This document shows, in pieces, positions 50,491-60,036 of a stretch of 64,000 nucleotides of DNA. The first letter of the stretch is position 1. Each line of letters begins with the position of its first letter. The notes beneath the pieces are model-generated. The model searched no databases. It had not been told where the DNA came from and saw only the letters and a list, made by a program, of their open reading frames with translations. The stretch lies in the NCBI RefSeq assembly GCF_000169155.1, contig NZ_AAWL01000013.1, positions 1 through 64,000 on the forward strand, written 5' to 3'. The position numbers and the translations under genes are program-made. The DNA comes from Thermosinus carboxydivorans Nor1. GTDB lineage: Bacteria > Bacillota > Negativicutes > Sporomusales > Thermosinaceae.

Positions 50491-51192
50491 ATGGAAAATT
50501 TCTGGAATGGTTTGATACAGGCAATCGCGCTGCTGGCTAGCGGCGACGCCGAAGTGTACCAGGTAACGCTGCTCACGCTGTTTGTCTCCGGAACGGCAAC
50601 GCTCATCAGTGTGGTCGTTGGCCTTCCGCTAGGATTGTGGCTGGCGTTCCGCGACTTTCCCGGCAAGAGTATTTGTTTGAGTTTGATCAATTTTGGCATG
50701 GGTCTGCCGCCGGTAGTGGTTGGCCTTGTTGTCAGCCTGCTTTTCTGGCGCTATGGGCCCTTGGGCATGTTGGGTCTGATGTATACGCCCTGGGCGATGA
50801 TTATCGCCCAGGCATTAATTGCCAGCCCAATCGTCGCCGGACTGAGTTTTGCCGCTATTGCCGGCTTGAACCCCAAACTGCGCTGGCAATTATTATCGCT
50901 GGGGGCTACGTCTTGGCAAGCCAACTGGCTGCTTATCCGTGAAGCACGGCTGGGACTGCTGGCCGCCGTAATGGCCGGTTTCGGCGGCGTTGTTTCCGAG
51001 GTAGGGGCATCTATGATGGTTGGCGGCAATATTAAAGGTCAGACCAGGGTGCTTACGACCGCGACGGTGATGGAGGTCAGCAAAGGAAATTACGATATAG
51101 CTTTGGCGTTTAGTTTTATCTTGCTGATGCTTGCCTATACCGTCATTATTCTGCTGACTATTCTGCAGCAAAAAGGAAGGAAGGCATGGTAA
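50491..51192 (+). CDS. tupB: Tungstate ABC transporter permease TupB
   Basis: This 233-residue protein has about five membrane helices and the ABC permease EAA-like loop (SLGATSWQANWLLIREARLG, near residue 132). Sequence and size fit the TupB group (MGLPPVVVGLVVSLLFWR, GGVVSEVGASMMVGGNIKG). It would pass tungstate inward. The substrate-binding protein TupA, usually next to it, is absent from this window. The start follows GAAGGTAGGGT. Its stop overlaps the tupC start. Confidence 0.88.
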   Translation: MENFWNGLIQAIALLASGDAEVYQVTLLTLFVSGTATLISVVVGLPLGLWLAFRDFPGKSICLSLINFGMGLPPVVVGLVVSLLFWRYGPLGMLGLMYTPWAMIIAQALIASPIVAGLSFAAIAGLNPKLRWQLLSLGATSWQANWLLIREARLGLLAAVMAGFGGVVSEVGASMMVGGNIKGQTRVLTTATVMEVSKGNYDIALAFSFILLMLAYTVIILLTILQQKGRKAW

Positions 51193-52253
51193 TGCAGCCT
51201 GTTCTGCGGATGACAGGGGTGAAGGTCAGGCGGCAGGGACGGACAGTGCTGGATATTGACCATTTCGCTGTAGCACCGGGCGAATTAGTAGCCATTATCG
51301 GCCCCAACGGCGCCGGTAAGAGCAGTCTGCTGCAGGTACTCAATCTGTTTTTGCCGTATTGCGGAAAAGTGGAACTTTTTGGTCAAAATGCGGCCGCGAC
51401 TGAACCGCTGACGCTGCGGCGGCGCTGTGCCATGGTTTTTCAGGAGACGCTGCTTTTGGACGGAACGGTGTTCGAAAATGTGGCACTCGGCCTAAAATTC
51501 CGCCAGTTGCCCCAAGAGGTCGTCAAAGAGAAGGTTGCAGCGGCCCTCGATGTTTTTCACTGTGGTCACTTGGCATCCCGCCAGGCGTCACGCCTTTCCG
51601 GGGGAGAAGCGCAGCGTGTCTGTCTGGCCCGGGCGTTTGTCACCGACCCGGAATTACTCTTGCTTGATGAACCGTTTGCGTCCCTCGACCCGTCCACCAG
51701 GACCGCTCTCCTCACCGAACTGCGGCAGCTTGCCCAAGTACGATCCATGACAGTATTATTGGTTAGCCATAATTTTACCGATGTCCTGTATTTTGCTGAC
51801 CGGGCCGTAGCCATGGCTCAAGGCCGCATTATTCAGGACGGCCATCCGGAAGTGCTGCTCAGACAGCCGGCCGATGAAACAGTAGCCAAACTGGTAGGGA
51901 TGGATAATATTTTTGCCTGCACCGTTGAACCTGGGAGCGAGCAAACGGTGGTGCGGCTGACCGAGTCCATCCGGTTTACGCTGCCCGGCCGGCACGAGGC
52001 AGTCCGGTGCTGTTTGCCGGCAGACGCCATCTATCTTTGGGACGAACGGTTGTCGTTTGAGCGTCCACCATGGGTGGTGGTGGACGGCGTTGTCCGCCAA
52101 GTTGTCGCTGGCATCGGCGCCGAACGGATAATGGTGCAGGCGGAAGGAATTGTGTTTACCCTGTTGGCGCCGCGCCGGCAGGATACGAACCGGCTGCAAG
52201 CGGGCGTGCCGGTACGGTTGGCGTTTCATCCGGCTGATGTTCACCTGTTATAA
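51186..52253 (+). CDS. tupC: Tungstate ABC transporter ATPase TupC
   Basis: This 355-residue ATPase has Walker A GPNGAGKSS (near residue 40), Q-loop FQET, signature LSGGEAQRVCLARAF (near 138), Walker B LLLLDEPFASLD and H-loop VSHN. The C-terminal 110 residues (PGRHEAVRCCLPADAIYLW onward) resemble a TOBE-like oxyanion-sensing domain. It powers TupB. The ATG at 51186 overlaps the tupB stop; an ATG two codons later is also possible. It closes the cofactor island. Confidence 0.88.
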   Translation: MVMQPVLRMTGVKVRRQGRTVLDIDHFAVAPGELVAIIGPNGAGKSSLLQVLNLFLPYCGKVELFGQNAAATEPLTLRRRCAMVFQETLLLDGTVFENVALGLKFRQLPQEVVKEKVAAALDVFHCGHLASRQASRLSGGEAQRVCLARAFVTDPELLLLDEPFASLDPSTRTALLTELRQLAQVRSMTVLLVSHNFTDVLYFADRAVAMAQGRIIQDGHPEVLLRQPADETVAKLVGMDNIFACTVEPGSEQTVVRLTESIRFTLPGRHEAVRCCLPADAIYLWDERLSFERPPWVVVDGVVRQVVAGIGAERIMVQAEGIVFTLLAPRRQDTNRLQAGVPVRLAFHPADVHLL

Positions 52254-52254
52254 G

Positions 52255-53886
52255 TTAACGTGTTACTCTGGCCCAATTGGCATTAATAATTTGGGCCATT
52301 AATTTTTTCCCTTCAATGTCAGGGTGCAGGCCGTCAATGGCGTAATGATCAGGAAGTTCGCGGGCCGCATCGCAGAAAAAGGGATCAAGGTCGATATAAT
52401 AGCGCTGCTGACGGATAAAACGGTTAACGGCGTCAAATTCCTCCCGCCAGTTAGGCACCGTCTCTTCATTAAACGCACGGGCAATGGCGGCGGGATTGAT
52501 GGGCGGCAGAGTGAGAAAGATCGGGCGGATGCCGTATTTTAAACATTTGTCCCGGATTGCCGTCAAGTCTTTTATCACTTCGGATGCCGGCGTGCCGCCG
52601 CGCAGACTGTTGGTTCCGCCCAGAATTATTAGGTATTTGGGTTGAAAGGGCAGGACGTCTCTCTCAAACCGGGCGGCCATGGTTGCCGAAGTGTCGCCGC
52701 TGCGCCCCAGGTTGACGACCGGAAAGTTGAGATAGGTCTGAAAACTATATTCCCAATCGGCCGGCGAATAGGAGATGGCGCCGCCGCCATGGGTGATGCT
52801 GTCGCCGAAGGTGGCGGCGTAATTGCCTTTGGAGAGGTCTACCACATACGGAGCGGCATCGGAAAACACGCCGACCGGGTTGCCGGCAGCGTCCAGCCCG
52901 CGTACCCGCCAGTAATAAGTGCCCGGGCGGATCCGGGGTTCATCATCATAGCAGTCAATACCTTCAACCCGTTTACTCCAGATGCGGTGACGGGAAGGCA
53001 CGATGTCATTGGGGTTTTCCGGAGGCTGGTCGGTCACTTCTACTTCGTACTGCGTAGCACCGATAATCGGGATCCAGGAGTAGACAGGATACAGCGGCGT
53101 CGGCATACCGTCTCGGTTGAGATCGGCATTAATAAGCGGCTTGTGTAGCTGGGGCAGGGAACGGTCAATAAAAATTTCCGCTGCGTCGGAAAAAACGCCC
53201 AGGGGATGGCCATTGTAGTCCAAAGCTCGCACCCGCCAGTAAAGGTGATCGCCGCCATAAGCGGAAAGGTCGGCTTGATAACCGTTGGTAAAGACCTCCT
53301 GGGAAGCAAAGAACCGGTGGCGGGAAGGCAATATGTCGTTCGGGTTTTCCGGTGGTGCGCTCAAAAGTTCGATTTCGTAGTAGACGGCACCTGGGACGGT
53401 TGTCCACGTTAGGAAAGGCCGGACGGGCGCCGGGTCGTGATGGGGATAGTGAGAAGTAGCAACTGGCTTCACCGCATGAAAATTTACGGCGGCAACGTCG
53501 GCTATTTCCGCCAGGTTGACTGCTTCGGAGTAGCGGCCTACCGGCAGACGCAGCAGGCTGCGAGCCGTTACCCGCCAATAGGTGCGGAAGGGGAATTTTT
53601 GGTCAATGACAAACTTGGGTTCCCGCGTTCGGTAACGGGCAATTCGCTCGGTCGGCCCTGCGGGCTCGCGGTCATCAGCCGGCGGGTGATTGAGCACTTC
53701 GATTTCATAGTAAACAGGATAAGGAAGTTTGTCCCAGGTAAGGATATATTCGTTGCTGACGGCGACGATGTTCAGGGTAGGCTTGAAATGAGCAAGAGCA
53801 CTGCGCAGCCAGCTGTCGGCCGCTACTATTGTCAGGGGGATAAGCATAAGGATTAAGATAGTTTTTAATTTTTTCCAGTGACGCAT
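52255..53886 (-). CDS. Membrane-anchored SGNH/GDSL hydrolase with FN3-like repeats
   Basis: This 543-residue protein begins with a signal or anchor helix (TILILMLIPLTIVAA). Three fibronectin-III-like repeats follow (about residues 35-120, 140-235 and 245-335), each with YYEIEVL or YEVEVTD and TYYWRVR strands; the second and third share PPENPNDI and PSRHR. The C-terminal 200 residues form an SGNH hydrolase with GDSITHGGG, GRSGDT, GGTNS and DGLHPD (catalytic Ser, oxyanion Gly/Asn, Asp-x-x-His). It probably removes esters from cell-surface glycans, but the substrate is not known. Start at ATG 53886 after AGGTG. Confidence 0.87.
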   Translation of the reverse strand: MRHWKKLKTILILMLIPLTIVAADSWLRSALAHFKPTLNIVAVSNEYILTWDKLPYPVYYEIEVLNHPPADDREPAGPTERIARYRTREPKFVIDQKFPFRTYWRVTARSLLRLPVGRYSEAVNLAEIADVAAVNFHAVKPVATSHYPHHDPAPVRPFLTWTTVPGAVYYEIELLSAPPENPNDILPSRHRFFASQEVFTNGYQADLSAYGGDHLYWRVRALDYNGHPLGVFSDAAEIFIDRSLPQLHKPLINADLNRDGMPTPLYPVYSWIPIIGATQYEVEVTDQPPENPNDIVPSRHRIWSKRVEGIDCYDDEPRIRPGTYYWRVRGLDAAGNPVGVFSDAAPYVVDLSKGNYAATFGDSITHGGGAISYSPADWEYSFQTYLNFPVVNLGRSGDTSATMAARFERDVLPFQPKYLIILGGTNSLRGGTPASEVIKDLTAIRDKCLKYGIRPIFLTLPPINPAAIARAFNEETVPNWREEFDAVNRFIRQQRYYIDLDPFFCDAARELPDHYAIDGLHPDIEGKKLMAQIINANWARVTR

Positions 53887-53993
53887 CAAATTACACCTAT
53901 TCGTTGAAAATTTTGGTGGACAGTCATTAGAATTTCCCGGATGGTTATATAGTTAACCGCTCAATAATAATTTTACGACAAGATACAAAGGAA

Positions 53994-54020
53994 AAGCCAG
54001 TTGGAAAACCCAACTGGCTT
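53994..54020 (-). terminator. Terminator of the hydG operon
   Basis: GCCAGTTGG pairs with CCAACTGGC around a short loop, and TTTTCC follows on the minus strand. It begins at the hydG stop codon. Confidence 0.75.
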
Positions 54021-55446
54021 AGAAGTACACATCGCGCGTTCCTGCTTCAATCTGTTTAAGCCGCCGTTCGGTTTCTTCCCGTACCGGCGCTTGCGGAATC
54101 TGGTCAAGACTGGCGCGGATTAGCTCTTCGCCCTTTGCCTTGGTCTGGGGATCGGCATAGTCCAGCAGATATTCTTTAAAGGTCAAAATAGCGTTCGGCA
54201 GACAAACATTTTGGATTTCACCGGTTTTAGCCAGCTGCATAAACCGGTCGCCGGTGCGTCCCTGGCGGTAGCAGGCGGTACAATAGCTGGGAATAAACCC
54301 TTTATCGCAGAGCATACGGATTATTTCGTTGGGGGACCGGTGATCGCCAGGCTCAAACTGCATGCCGTTTGCGCAACTGTCGTGCTCGCGGTAGACCTGG
54401 TGGTAGCCACCGACACCGGTGCACGAGCCGGCGCTGATTTGCGAAACGCCATAGGTAATGAGCTCATCGCGCAGAGACGGCTGCTCGCGAGTGGATAAAA
54501 TTATGCCGGTGTATGGGACGGCCAGACGGATAATGGCAACAATTTTCTTAAACTCTTCGTCACTGACGAGGTGCGGGAATTGAGAAAGATCCATACCCCC
54601 CGCCGGACGGAGACGAGGAACCGATATAGTATGCGGCCCGACTCCGAAAGTTTTTTCCAAGTGTTCAGCATGGAGGAAAAGGGCGATTGTCTCATATTTA
54701 TAATCATACAAACCGTACAACACGCCGATGCCTACATCATCAATCCCGGCCTGCATGGCCCGGTCCATGGCGGTCGTATGCCAGTTGTAATCGCTTTTTG
54801 GTCCGGTTGGGTGCATGGCGGCATATGTCGGTCGGTGGTAGGTTTCTTGAAAGAGAATATAAGTGCCAATGCCAGCGCTCTTTAGTTTGCGGTATTCTTC
54901 TACCGTAGTCGCCGCAACGTTCACGTTAACGCGGCGAATACTGCCGTTGCCATCGCGGATGCTGTAGATAGTTTTGATACAGTCTACTACATAATCTATT
55001 GGGCAGTTGACCGGATCTTCACCGGCTTCCACGGCCAGCCGCTTATGACCAAGCGATTCCAAAATTTCGACTTCTTCCTTAATTTCCGCCAGCGTCAGCC
55101 GGCGCCGGAGCTGCTGACGGTTACCAGTGCGGTAGCCGCAGTAGACGCAGTTGTTAATGCAGAAGCTGGAGATGTACAGCGGGGCGAATAGAACGATGCG
55201 GGTGCCGTAAATGGCCAATTTTACTTTAGCGGCCGCAGCGTACATTTCCCGGAGCAGATTTGGGTCTTCGACTTCCAGCAGAACGGCTACCTCCTCCGCC
55301 GTCAGCCCCCGAAAAGCCAGTGCCTTGTTAATGATGCGGCGCACCAGTGGTTCATCCTTGGCTTTGGTTTTGGCCGCTTCCTGCAACGACATGATAAGGG
55401 TGTCGTCAATAAAGGCGTCGGAAGTGCGCTCAAGATCATTAATCAT
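54019..55446 (-). CDS. hydG: [FeFe] hydrogenase maturase HydG
   Basis: This 475-residue radical SAM enzyme cleaves tyrosine to make the CO and CN ligands of the H-cluster. The SAM cluster motif CINNCVYCGYR is near residue 92, ISAGSCTGVGGYH near 345, and the C-terminal second-cluster motif CTACYRQGRTGDRF near 395. Length and C-terminus fit HydG rather than ThiH. It follows a TM1266-type regulator gene with no gap. HydE and HydF are not in this window. It would serve the hydrogenase at 14787. The start follows GGGAGG. Confidence 0.92.
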   Translation of the reverse strand: MINDLERTSDAFIDDTLIMSLQEAAKTKAKDEPLVRRIINKALAFRGLTAEEVAVLLEVEDPNLLREMYAAAAKVKLAIYGTRIVLFAPLYISSFCINNCVYCGYRTGNRQQLRRRLTLAEIKEEVEILESLGHKRLAVEAGEDPVNCPIDYVVDCIKTIYSIRDGNGSIRRVNVNVAATTVEEYRKLKSAGIGTYILFQETYHRPTYAAMHPTGPKSDYNWHTTAMDRAMQAGIDDVGIGVLYGLYDYKYETIALFLHAEHLEKTFGVGPHTISVPRLRPAGGMDLSQFPHLVSDEEFKKIVAIIRLAVPYTGIILSTREQPSLRDELITYGVSQISAGSCTGVGGYHQVYREHDSCANGMQFEPGDHRSPNEIIRMLCDKGFIPSYCTACYRQGRTGDRFMQLAKTGEIQNVCLPNAILTFKEYLLDYADPQTKAKGEELIRASLDQIPQAPVREETERRLKQIEAGTRDVYF

Positions 55447-55719
55447 TTATTTGCCTCCCTTTTCTGTCGTGCTTCTGGCAGTAAGGGCCGATTTGACGGT
55501 AACGCCGGGTAAATTGCCTAACCGTCCGGTTAACGCGCCTACGTCGTCGGTCGTACCTTCGATAATCAGGGCGATTACGCCGACATTTTCCTCGTGCCGT
55601 GGGACGCCCATGCGGCCGATAATAATATGACTGTAGTCACTGATGATGGCATTTACTCTGTCAACGATTGTTTTGGGGTCATCAATGACAATACCAATTA
55701 CTCCGATACGTTTGGCCAC
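55447..55719 (-). CDS. TM1266-type iron-only hydrogenase system regulator
   Basis: This 90-residue protein has the ACT/NikR-C-like fold of the TM1266 family (RIGVIGIVIDDPKTIVDRVN, IIIGRMGVPRHEENVGVIAL, ALTGRLGNLPGVTVKSAL). These proteins are found beside [FeFe] hydrogenase maturation genes and are annotated as putative regulators; no DNA-binding domain is visible. I choose GTG 55719, seven bases after GGGAGG, over the longer open frame. Its stop touches the hydG start, so the two are co-translated. Confidence 0.88.
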   Translation of the reverse strand: MAKRIGVIGIVIDDPKTIVDRVNAIISDYSHIIIGRMGVPRHEENVGVIALIIEGTTDDVGALTGRLGNLPGVTVKSALTARSTTEKGGK

Positions 55720-55746
55720 AGTGTTTCCTCCCGGCGCAAAATACAA

Positions 55747-55777
55747 GGCCTTCTTTTTGCGCACGCAAAAGAAGGCC
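55747..55777 (-). promoter_or_regulatory. Leader hairpin before the hydG operon
   Basis: A long stem (GGCCTTCTTTTGC with GCAAAAAGAAGGCC, one bulge) lies 28-58 bases upstream of the regulator gene on the minus strand, followed by TTGTATTTTGC. It could be an attenuator, or the terminator of a short leader RNA. Confidence 0.5.
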
Positions 55778-55939
55778 AGCTTGCACATATGCCCTGTTCT
55801 TCCTGTGCGCAGGCGGTTGCCCTTGCATGCAGATTTCCGACAGTTTTTTATTTCCTCTAAAACATGGGAAAAACCCACATTTTATCAGAACCAATTCTAT
55901 TATATATCATTTTTCCAGAAAAAAGAACAGGGGTAAAGT

Positions 55940-57037
55940 TTATTTATTGGCATAGGCGAGCACGCGGTCGCGTGTTTTTTCCCATAGTTTTTGCACGCCG
56001 GCAAAATCCATGTTCGGCACATAGTAAGTCTCTAATGTATCATGGAGTTTTTTCGCCTGGTTGATATAAGCAACCGCCTTGGCAAAGAGGGTTTGGTAGG
56101 TCTCTTGCGCGAAAGCTTTCTCGGCCGCCCTTTTTGCAACAAACTGAGGTTTAAGGCATTCATTCATGTTGATGGTCTTGCGAGCATCAGAAGGTTTATA
56201 TGCATGTGGGCCGCAGACGGTGGTAATACCGACGTTCAGGGCGGGAATCAGGACATGCTCTACTTTCTGTGGGGCAAGCGGACAATAATAGGCTTCTACG
56301 TCCAGCCCTTTTGCTACCGCCGTATCTACTACTTTCTGCAGGAGCGTGGCCTTGCCTGTTCCAGGTTCGCCGGTCACGATATAGCGGGTGTTCATGGCGC
56401 CCACCACGGAATCGAGGTAGTTTACCGGACCTTCCGGGGTGATGGCTGAGGCGAACAGTTTGCGCACCTTTCCGGCGCCGATACCGCTAATCCCACCGAA
56501 AATCTCATTTATTAGCTCAGCAGCTTTTTGGTTGGCTACTACGGGATTCAGGGCATCGGTATTGACTGCTTCCCAGTCATCGTACAGGGATTTGGCGGCC
56601 CGCAGAACGCGGTAGGCTCTTTGAAACAGTTTGCTGATTTCGCTAGTGCAGTTCAAAATAGCCTGCTTATTGGCGACCATTTTCGCTTCATCCCAAAAAT
56701 CGCCCAAATGGAGGATTTCGTCGACCCCGCCGGGATGTTTCGGGTCAACGACGTGGGGAGCCGTACCATCGATAAAGGCTACCCGTAGAGCGGGGATGAC
56801 GACCCCGTCCAGGGAATTGTTATCGCTGGAACAGTGGTGAAACTCTACGTCATAGCCGCGGTTTGTCATTACATCACCCATTTTTCTCATAAAAGTTGAT
56901 TTGCCGACACCGGGACCGCCTTTGATGACAAAGATGCGGGCGGCGTCACCGCTGGAGATTATGTAGTCATAGTAGGAAAAAAAGCCGTAAGGAGTATTGC
57001 CGCCTGGAAAGACGTGTTTAACTTTGCCTTTTAACAT
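55940..57037 (-). CDS. Tandem P-loop ATPase (PRK06851 type)
   Basis: This 365-residue protein has two P-loop domains in tandem: GGPGVGKSTFMRKMG near residue 40 and GEPGTGKATLLQKVV near 222. Each is followed by a similar stretch ending in a Cys/His segment and VIPALRVAF or LIPALNVGI, so the protein arose by internal duplication. It matches the uncharacterised PRK06851 group found in spore-forming Firmicutes. The start follows AAGGAGG. The role is unknown; its proximity to hydG may be chance, since 220 bases and a hairpin lie between. Confidence 0.8.
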   Translation of the reverse strand: MLKGKVKHVFPGGNTPYGFFSYYDYIISSGDAARIFVIKGGPGVGKSTFMRKMGDVMTNRGYDVEFHHCSSDNNSLDGVVIPALRVAFIDGTAPHVVDPKHPGGVDEILHLGDFWDEAKMVANKQAILNCTSEISKLFQRAYRVLRAAKSLYDDWEAVNTDALNPVVANQKAAELINEIFGGISGIGAGKVRKLFASAITPEGPVNYLDSVVGAMNTRYIVTGEPGTGKATLLQKVVDTAVAKGLDVEAYYCPLAPQKVEHVLIPALNVGITTVCGPHAYKPSDARKTINMNECLKPQFVAKRAAEKAFAQETYQTLFAKAVAYINQAKKLHDTLETYYVPNMDFAGVQKLWEKTRDRVLAYANK

Positions 57038-57240
57038 GGGGAATTCCTCCTTGCCTTTACGCTGCCTCTGATTTACGATATAGGATATGGGGGGGCGCCA
57101 AAAAGTGTGCCGACCGGTGCGGGAAAAAAGCCGGCACGCATAGAATAATAAAGCAAAGGCAAAAAGGTTAAAAATATAAAAATAGGTACTTTTTTGTCGT
57201 AATTCCCTAAACTATTGTCGTATGCCTAGGAGAGAGGCCG

Positions 57241-57861
57241 ATGGATCTTGGCGTCTTTATAAAAGGGGTTATAATTGGTTTTTCCATTGCTGCACCCGTC
57301 GGGCCGATTGGGGTGTTGTGTATCCGCCGCACGCTGGCCGAGGGACGGGCGTCAGGTTTTTTGTCTGGGCTGGGCGCAGCTACCGCCGATACTCTTTACG
57401 GGTGTATCGCCAGCTTTGGGCTGACCTTCGTGGCTAATTTTCTGACATCACAGCATACGCTGCTAAGGTTTGCCGGCGGTCTATGTCTGTGCATGTTGGG
57501 GCTTAAGACTTTTTTTAGCGAACCAGCCTCACAGTCGGCGGCGGTGAGGGGCAAGGGGTTGGCGGCCGCCTATTTTTCCACTTTTTTGCTGACCTTGACT
57601 AATCCGCTTACTATTCTTGCTTTTGCCGCCATTTTTGCCGCGTTCGGCATCAAAGGGGCAGGTGTTAGTTACTGGGGGGCGATTATGCTGATAGGCGGCG
57701 TTTTTTTGGGATCGACCCTGTGGTGGTTTCTGTTAAGCAGTTTGGTTAGCACTCTCCGCGCCAAGGTGGATGTACGCGTCCTCCATTGGGTCAACCGCAT
57801 ATCGGGGGTCGTTATTACGGTTTTTGGCGTCTTGGTATTGTTTAATATCTTTGAGACATGA
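57241..57861 (+). CDS. LysE-family amino acid exporter
   Basis: This 206-residue protein has six hydrophobic segments of the LysE/RhtB family. The N-terminal signature FSIAAPVGPIGVLCIRRTLAEG is clear. It would export an amino acid or related metabolite; the substrate cannot be told. The ATG follows AGGAGAG by six bases. There is a 200-base gap on each side, in which I see no gene or RNA. Confidence 0.85.
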   Translation: MDLGVFIKGVIIGFSIAAPVGPIGVLCIRRTLAEGRASGFLSGLGAATADTLYGCIASFGLTFVANFLTSQHTLLRFAGGLCLCMLGLKTFFSEPASQSAAVRGKGLAAAYFSTFLLTLTNPLTILAFAAIFAAFGIKGAGVSYWGAIMLIGGVFLGSTLWWFLLSSLVSTLRAKVDVRVLHWVNRISGVVITVFGVLVLFNIFET

Positions 57862-58074
57862 ATCAGGCGTGGGAAGAGACTTTTGCTGAAGGTGTCCGTC
57901 CGAGAAGGGCTTTTTCTTTGTGGTGCTTGAAATTGGGCAAAAAAACGAAAGGTATGGCAGGGGATTGGTACTGGACAGAGAACATATAGAATTGGCCGGC
58001 TGTACATAGTTTAATATTGGGGGCAGGGAAAGCAAGAAACGGATTTGCTGCACTTGCGGGCGGGGGGCAAAGGT

Positions 58075-59469
58075 ATGCTTCTTTCACCAGTACATATGAT
58101 CGGACTGCTCGTAACATTGGCTGCCGTAACGGTGACAGGACTATATGCCGCGCGTAAGGTAAGAAATGCCGCCGATTTTGCTGTCGGCGGGCATAAGTCG
58201 GGGGTGACGATGATTGCTGGGACAATCATCGGTACGATCATCGGCGGCGCTTCTACCGTCGGCACCGCTCAACTTGCATTTACCGTCGGGTTGTCCGCGT
58301 GGTGGTTTACCCTTGGCACGGGGATAGCCTTGCTCGTTATGGGCCTGTTTTACGCTACACCGCTGCGAAAGTCAAATCTGCAGACTATACCGCAATATCT
58401 TGCTATCAGTTACGGACCGCTGGCCGGACCGCTTGCCAGTTTGGCGTCGTCAATCGGCATTTTTTTCAGCATTGTTTCCAGCATTTTGGCGGCGGTGCCG
58501 ATTATTAGCGCCATTTTTCAAATTGACGCCGCCTATGCTGCCGGCATTGTCTTTTTTCTTATCATCGTCTATGTCTTTTTTGGCGGTGTCTGGGGTACAG
58601 GACTAATTGGTACGCTGAAGATGGTCCTAATTTTTATCACGCTAGTGGCCGTTGGCATACTGACTTATACAGGAATGGGCGGTGTGGCCGGCTTTTTGCA
58701 GGCCTTTCCTGCCGACCCGTGGCTTAATTTGGTAGGCCGGGGAGTATGGGTTGATTTTGGCAGTGCGCTGTCACTGCTAGTTGGTACTTTATCCACCCAA
58801 ACATATATTCAGGCAATTTATGCTGCCCGCGATGTTCAAGCGGCCAGGCGGGGGGCAGTGGTGGCCGCCCTTATCACCTTGCCGGCAGGGATTCCGGCCG
58901 TTATGGCCGGCATGTACATGCGGGTACATCACCCCGCTATTGCCCCGATTGACGCGCTGCCACTATTCATTCTTTATTACTTGCCGCCATGGCTTGGCGG
59001 CGTCGCTATTGCCGCGCTGCTCTTAGCGGCGATTGGCTCAGCCGCCGGTTTGGCCCTCGGCGTTGCTACCATGCTGTCGCGCGACATTCTAAGCGAAGTA
59101 TGGGGAATAAGCGGCGACCGGCGGTTGCTGTGGGCTAACCGCGGTGCTGTGTTGGTGGTTACGCTATTGGCTACGCTCTTTACCTTTGGAAACTTAAAAT
59201 CACTTGTATTAGAATGGAATTTTCTATCAATGGGTTTACGCGGAGCCGGCATCTTTTTACCACTGACGGCAGCCGTATTCTGGCCGGGGCGCATTAGGCC
59301 GGTTTATGCCATTTGGTCGATGGTGGGGGGCGCCGGTGCCGCGCTTCTGTGGAAAATTCTTTTTCCTTACGGCATTGATCCGCTATATGCAGGCCTTATC
59401 GTTAGTGCGCTAATGCTGACGGCGGGAGCAGTCGTTCAGCGACGAGGAAAGATGGCGCGGGAGCCTTAA
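58075..59469 (+). CDS. Sodium:solute symporter (SSS family), first copy
   Basis: This 464-residue protein has about thirteen hydrophobic segments of the SSS (SLC5-like) family. The N-terminal FAVGGHKSG and [21 protein letters not shown] stretches are the family's typical start. The substrate is not clear; relatives carry proline, pantothenate or organic acids. I place the start at ATG 58075 after a GGGGGGCAAAGG stretch. It precedes a ferredoxin gene by 56 bases, and a second, frameshifted SSS gene follows that. Confidence 0.85.
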   Translation: MLLSPVHMIGLLVTLAAVTVTGLYAARKVRNAADFAVGGHKSGVTMIAGTIIGTIIGGASTVGTAQLAFTVGLSAWWFTLGTGIALLVMGLFYATPLRKSNLQTIPQYLAISYGPLAGPLASLASSIGIFFSIVSSILAAVPIISAIFQIDAAYAAGIVFFLIIVYVFFGGVWGTGLIGTLKMVLIFITLVAVGILTYTGMGGVAGFLQAFPADPWLNLVGRGVWVDFGSALSLLVGTLSTQTYIQAIYAARDVQAARRGAVVAALITLPAGIPAVMAGMYMRVHHPAIAPIDALPLFILYYLPPWLGGVAIAALLLAAIGSAAGLALGVATMLSRDILSEVWGISGDRRLLWANRGAVLVVTLLATLFTFGNLKSLVLEWNFLSMGLRGAGIFLPLTAAVFWPGRIRPVYAIWSMVGGAGAALLWKILFPYGIDPLYAGLIVSALMLTAGAVVQRRGKMAREP

Positions 59470-59525
59470 TATCGGCGAATTTTGGATATAATATAGCTGA
59501 ATTTTTGAGTGAGAGGTTGGTTACA

Positions 59526-59921
59526 ATGGCAAAAACAGTAAAACGCAAAATTGTTAAAATTAATGAAGACCTTTGTACTGGTTGTGGTAAGTGTGTAGCA
59601 CCTTGTGCAGAAGGAGCCATCGAAATTGTTAACGGTAAGGCGAAAGTGCGGCGGGAAGAATTGTGCGATGGCGCCGGCTTTTGCATCGGCACCTGTCCTA
59701 CGGGCGCACTTACTTTAGAAGAACGGGAAGCAACACCTTTTGACGAAGAGGCGGTGCACGCCCATAAGCGGCAAATCGCCGGTCGGCCGGAATTCAATGT
59801 GATAATGAAATGTCATATGTGCGGCATAACTGAGCACGAGCGGCCGCTGCTGCCGATTAAGACCAAGGGGGAAAGTGATTGGGTATGTGTGCGGTGTATT
59901 CCGCGCCTGATCCATGGCTGA
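59526..59921 (+). CDS. Two-cluster ferredoxin with C-terminal CxxC pair
   Basis: This 131-residue protein has a ferredoxin core: [11 protein letters not shown] (residues about 17-27) and [12 protein letters not shown] (about 52-63). The second cluster has altered spacing (CxxxxxCxxxC), so it may bind differently. The C-terminal half adds CHMC and CVRC, a likely zinc or rubredoxin-like knuckle. The combination occurs in anaerobes as a small redox protein next to various genes. The start follows GAGAGGTTGG. A terminator follows. Confidence 0.8.
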   Translation: MAKTVKRKIVKINEDLCTGCGKCVAPCAEGAIEIVNGKAKVRREELCDGAGFCIGTCPTGALTLEEREATPFDEEAVHAHKRQIAGRPEFNVIMKCHMCGITEHERPLLPIKTKGESDWVCVRCIPRLIHG

Positions 59922-59927
59922 GTCTTG

Positions 59928-59952
59928 CCTGCCCTTTTGCGGGCAGGTTTTT
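59928..59952 (+). terminator. Intrinsic terminator after ferredoxin
   Basis: CCTGCCC pairs with GGGCAGG around a TTTTGC loop, followed by five T. Confidence 0.85.
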
Positions 59953-60036
59953 GTATGACCGCCGCTATATGGCTCATTTGGTTGGACAGGGTATATATGC
60001 CGGTTTTCTGTCCGCCTAGCGACCGAGGTGAGATGG

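Noticed and set aside
54019-55446. ThiH (tyrosine lyase of thiamine synthesis) instead of HydG
   Set aside because: The protein has the extra C-terminal cluster region (CTACYRQGRTGDRF) and adjoins a TM1266-type gene, both pointing to HydG.
57862-58074. Gap between lysE-like and SSS genes searched for an RNA or small gene
   Set aside because: No stable hairpin with T run, ribosome site or coding pattern was found.
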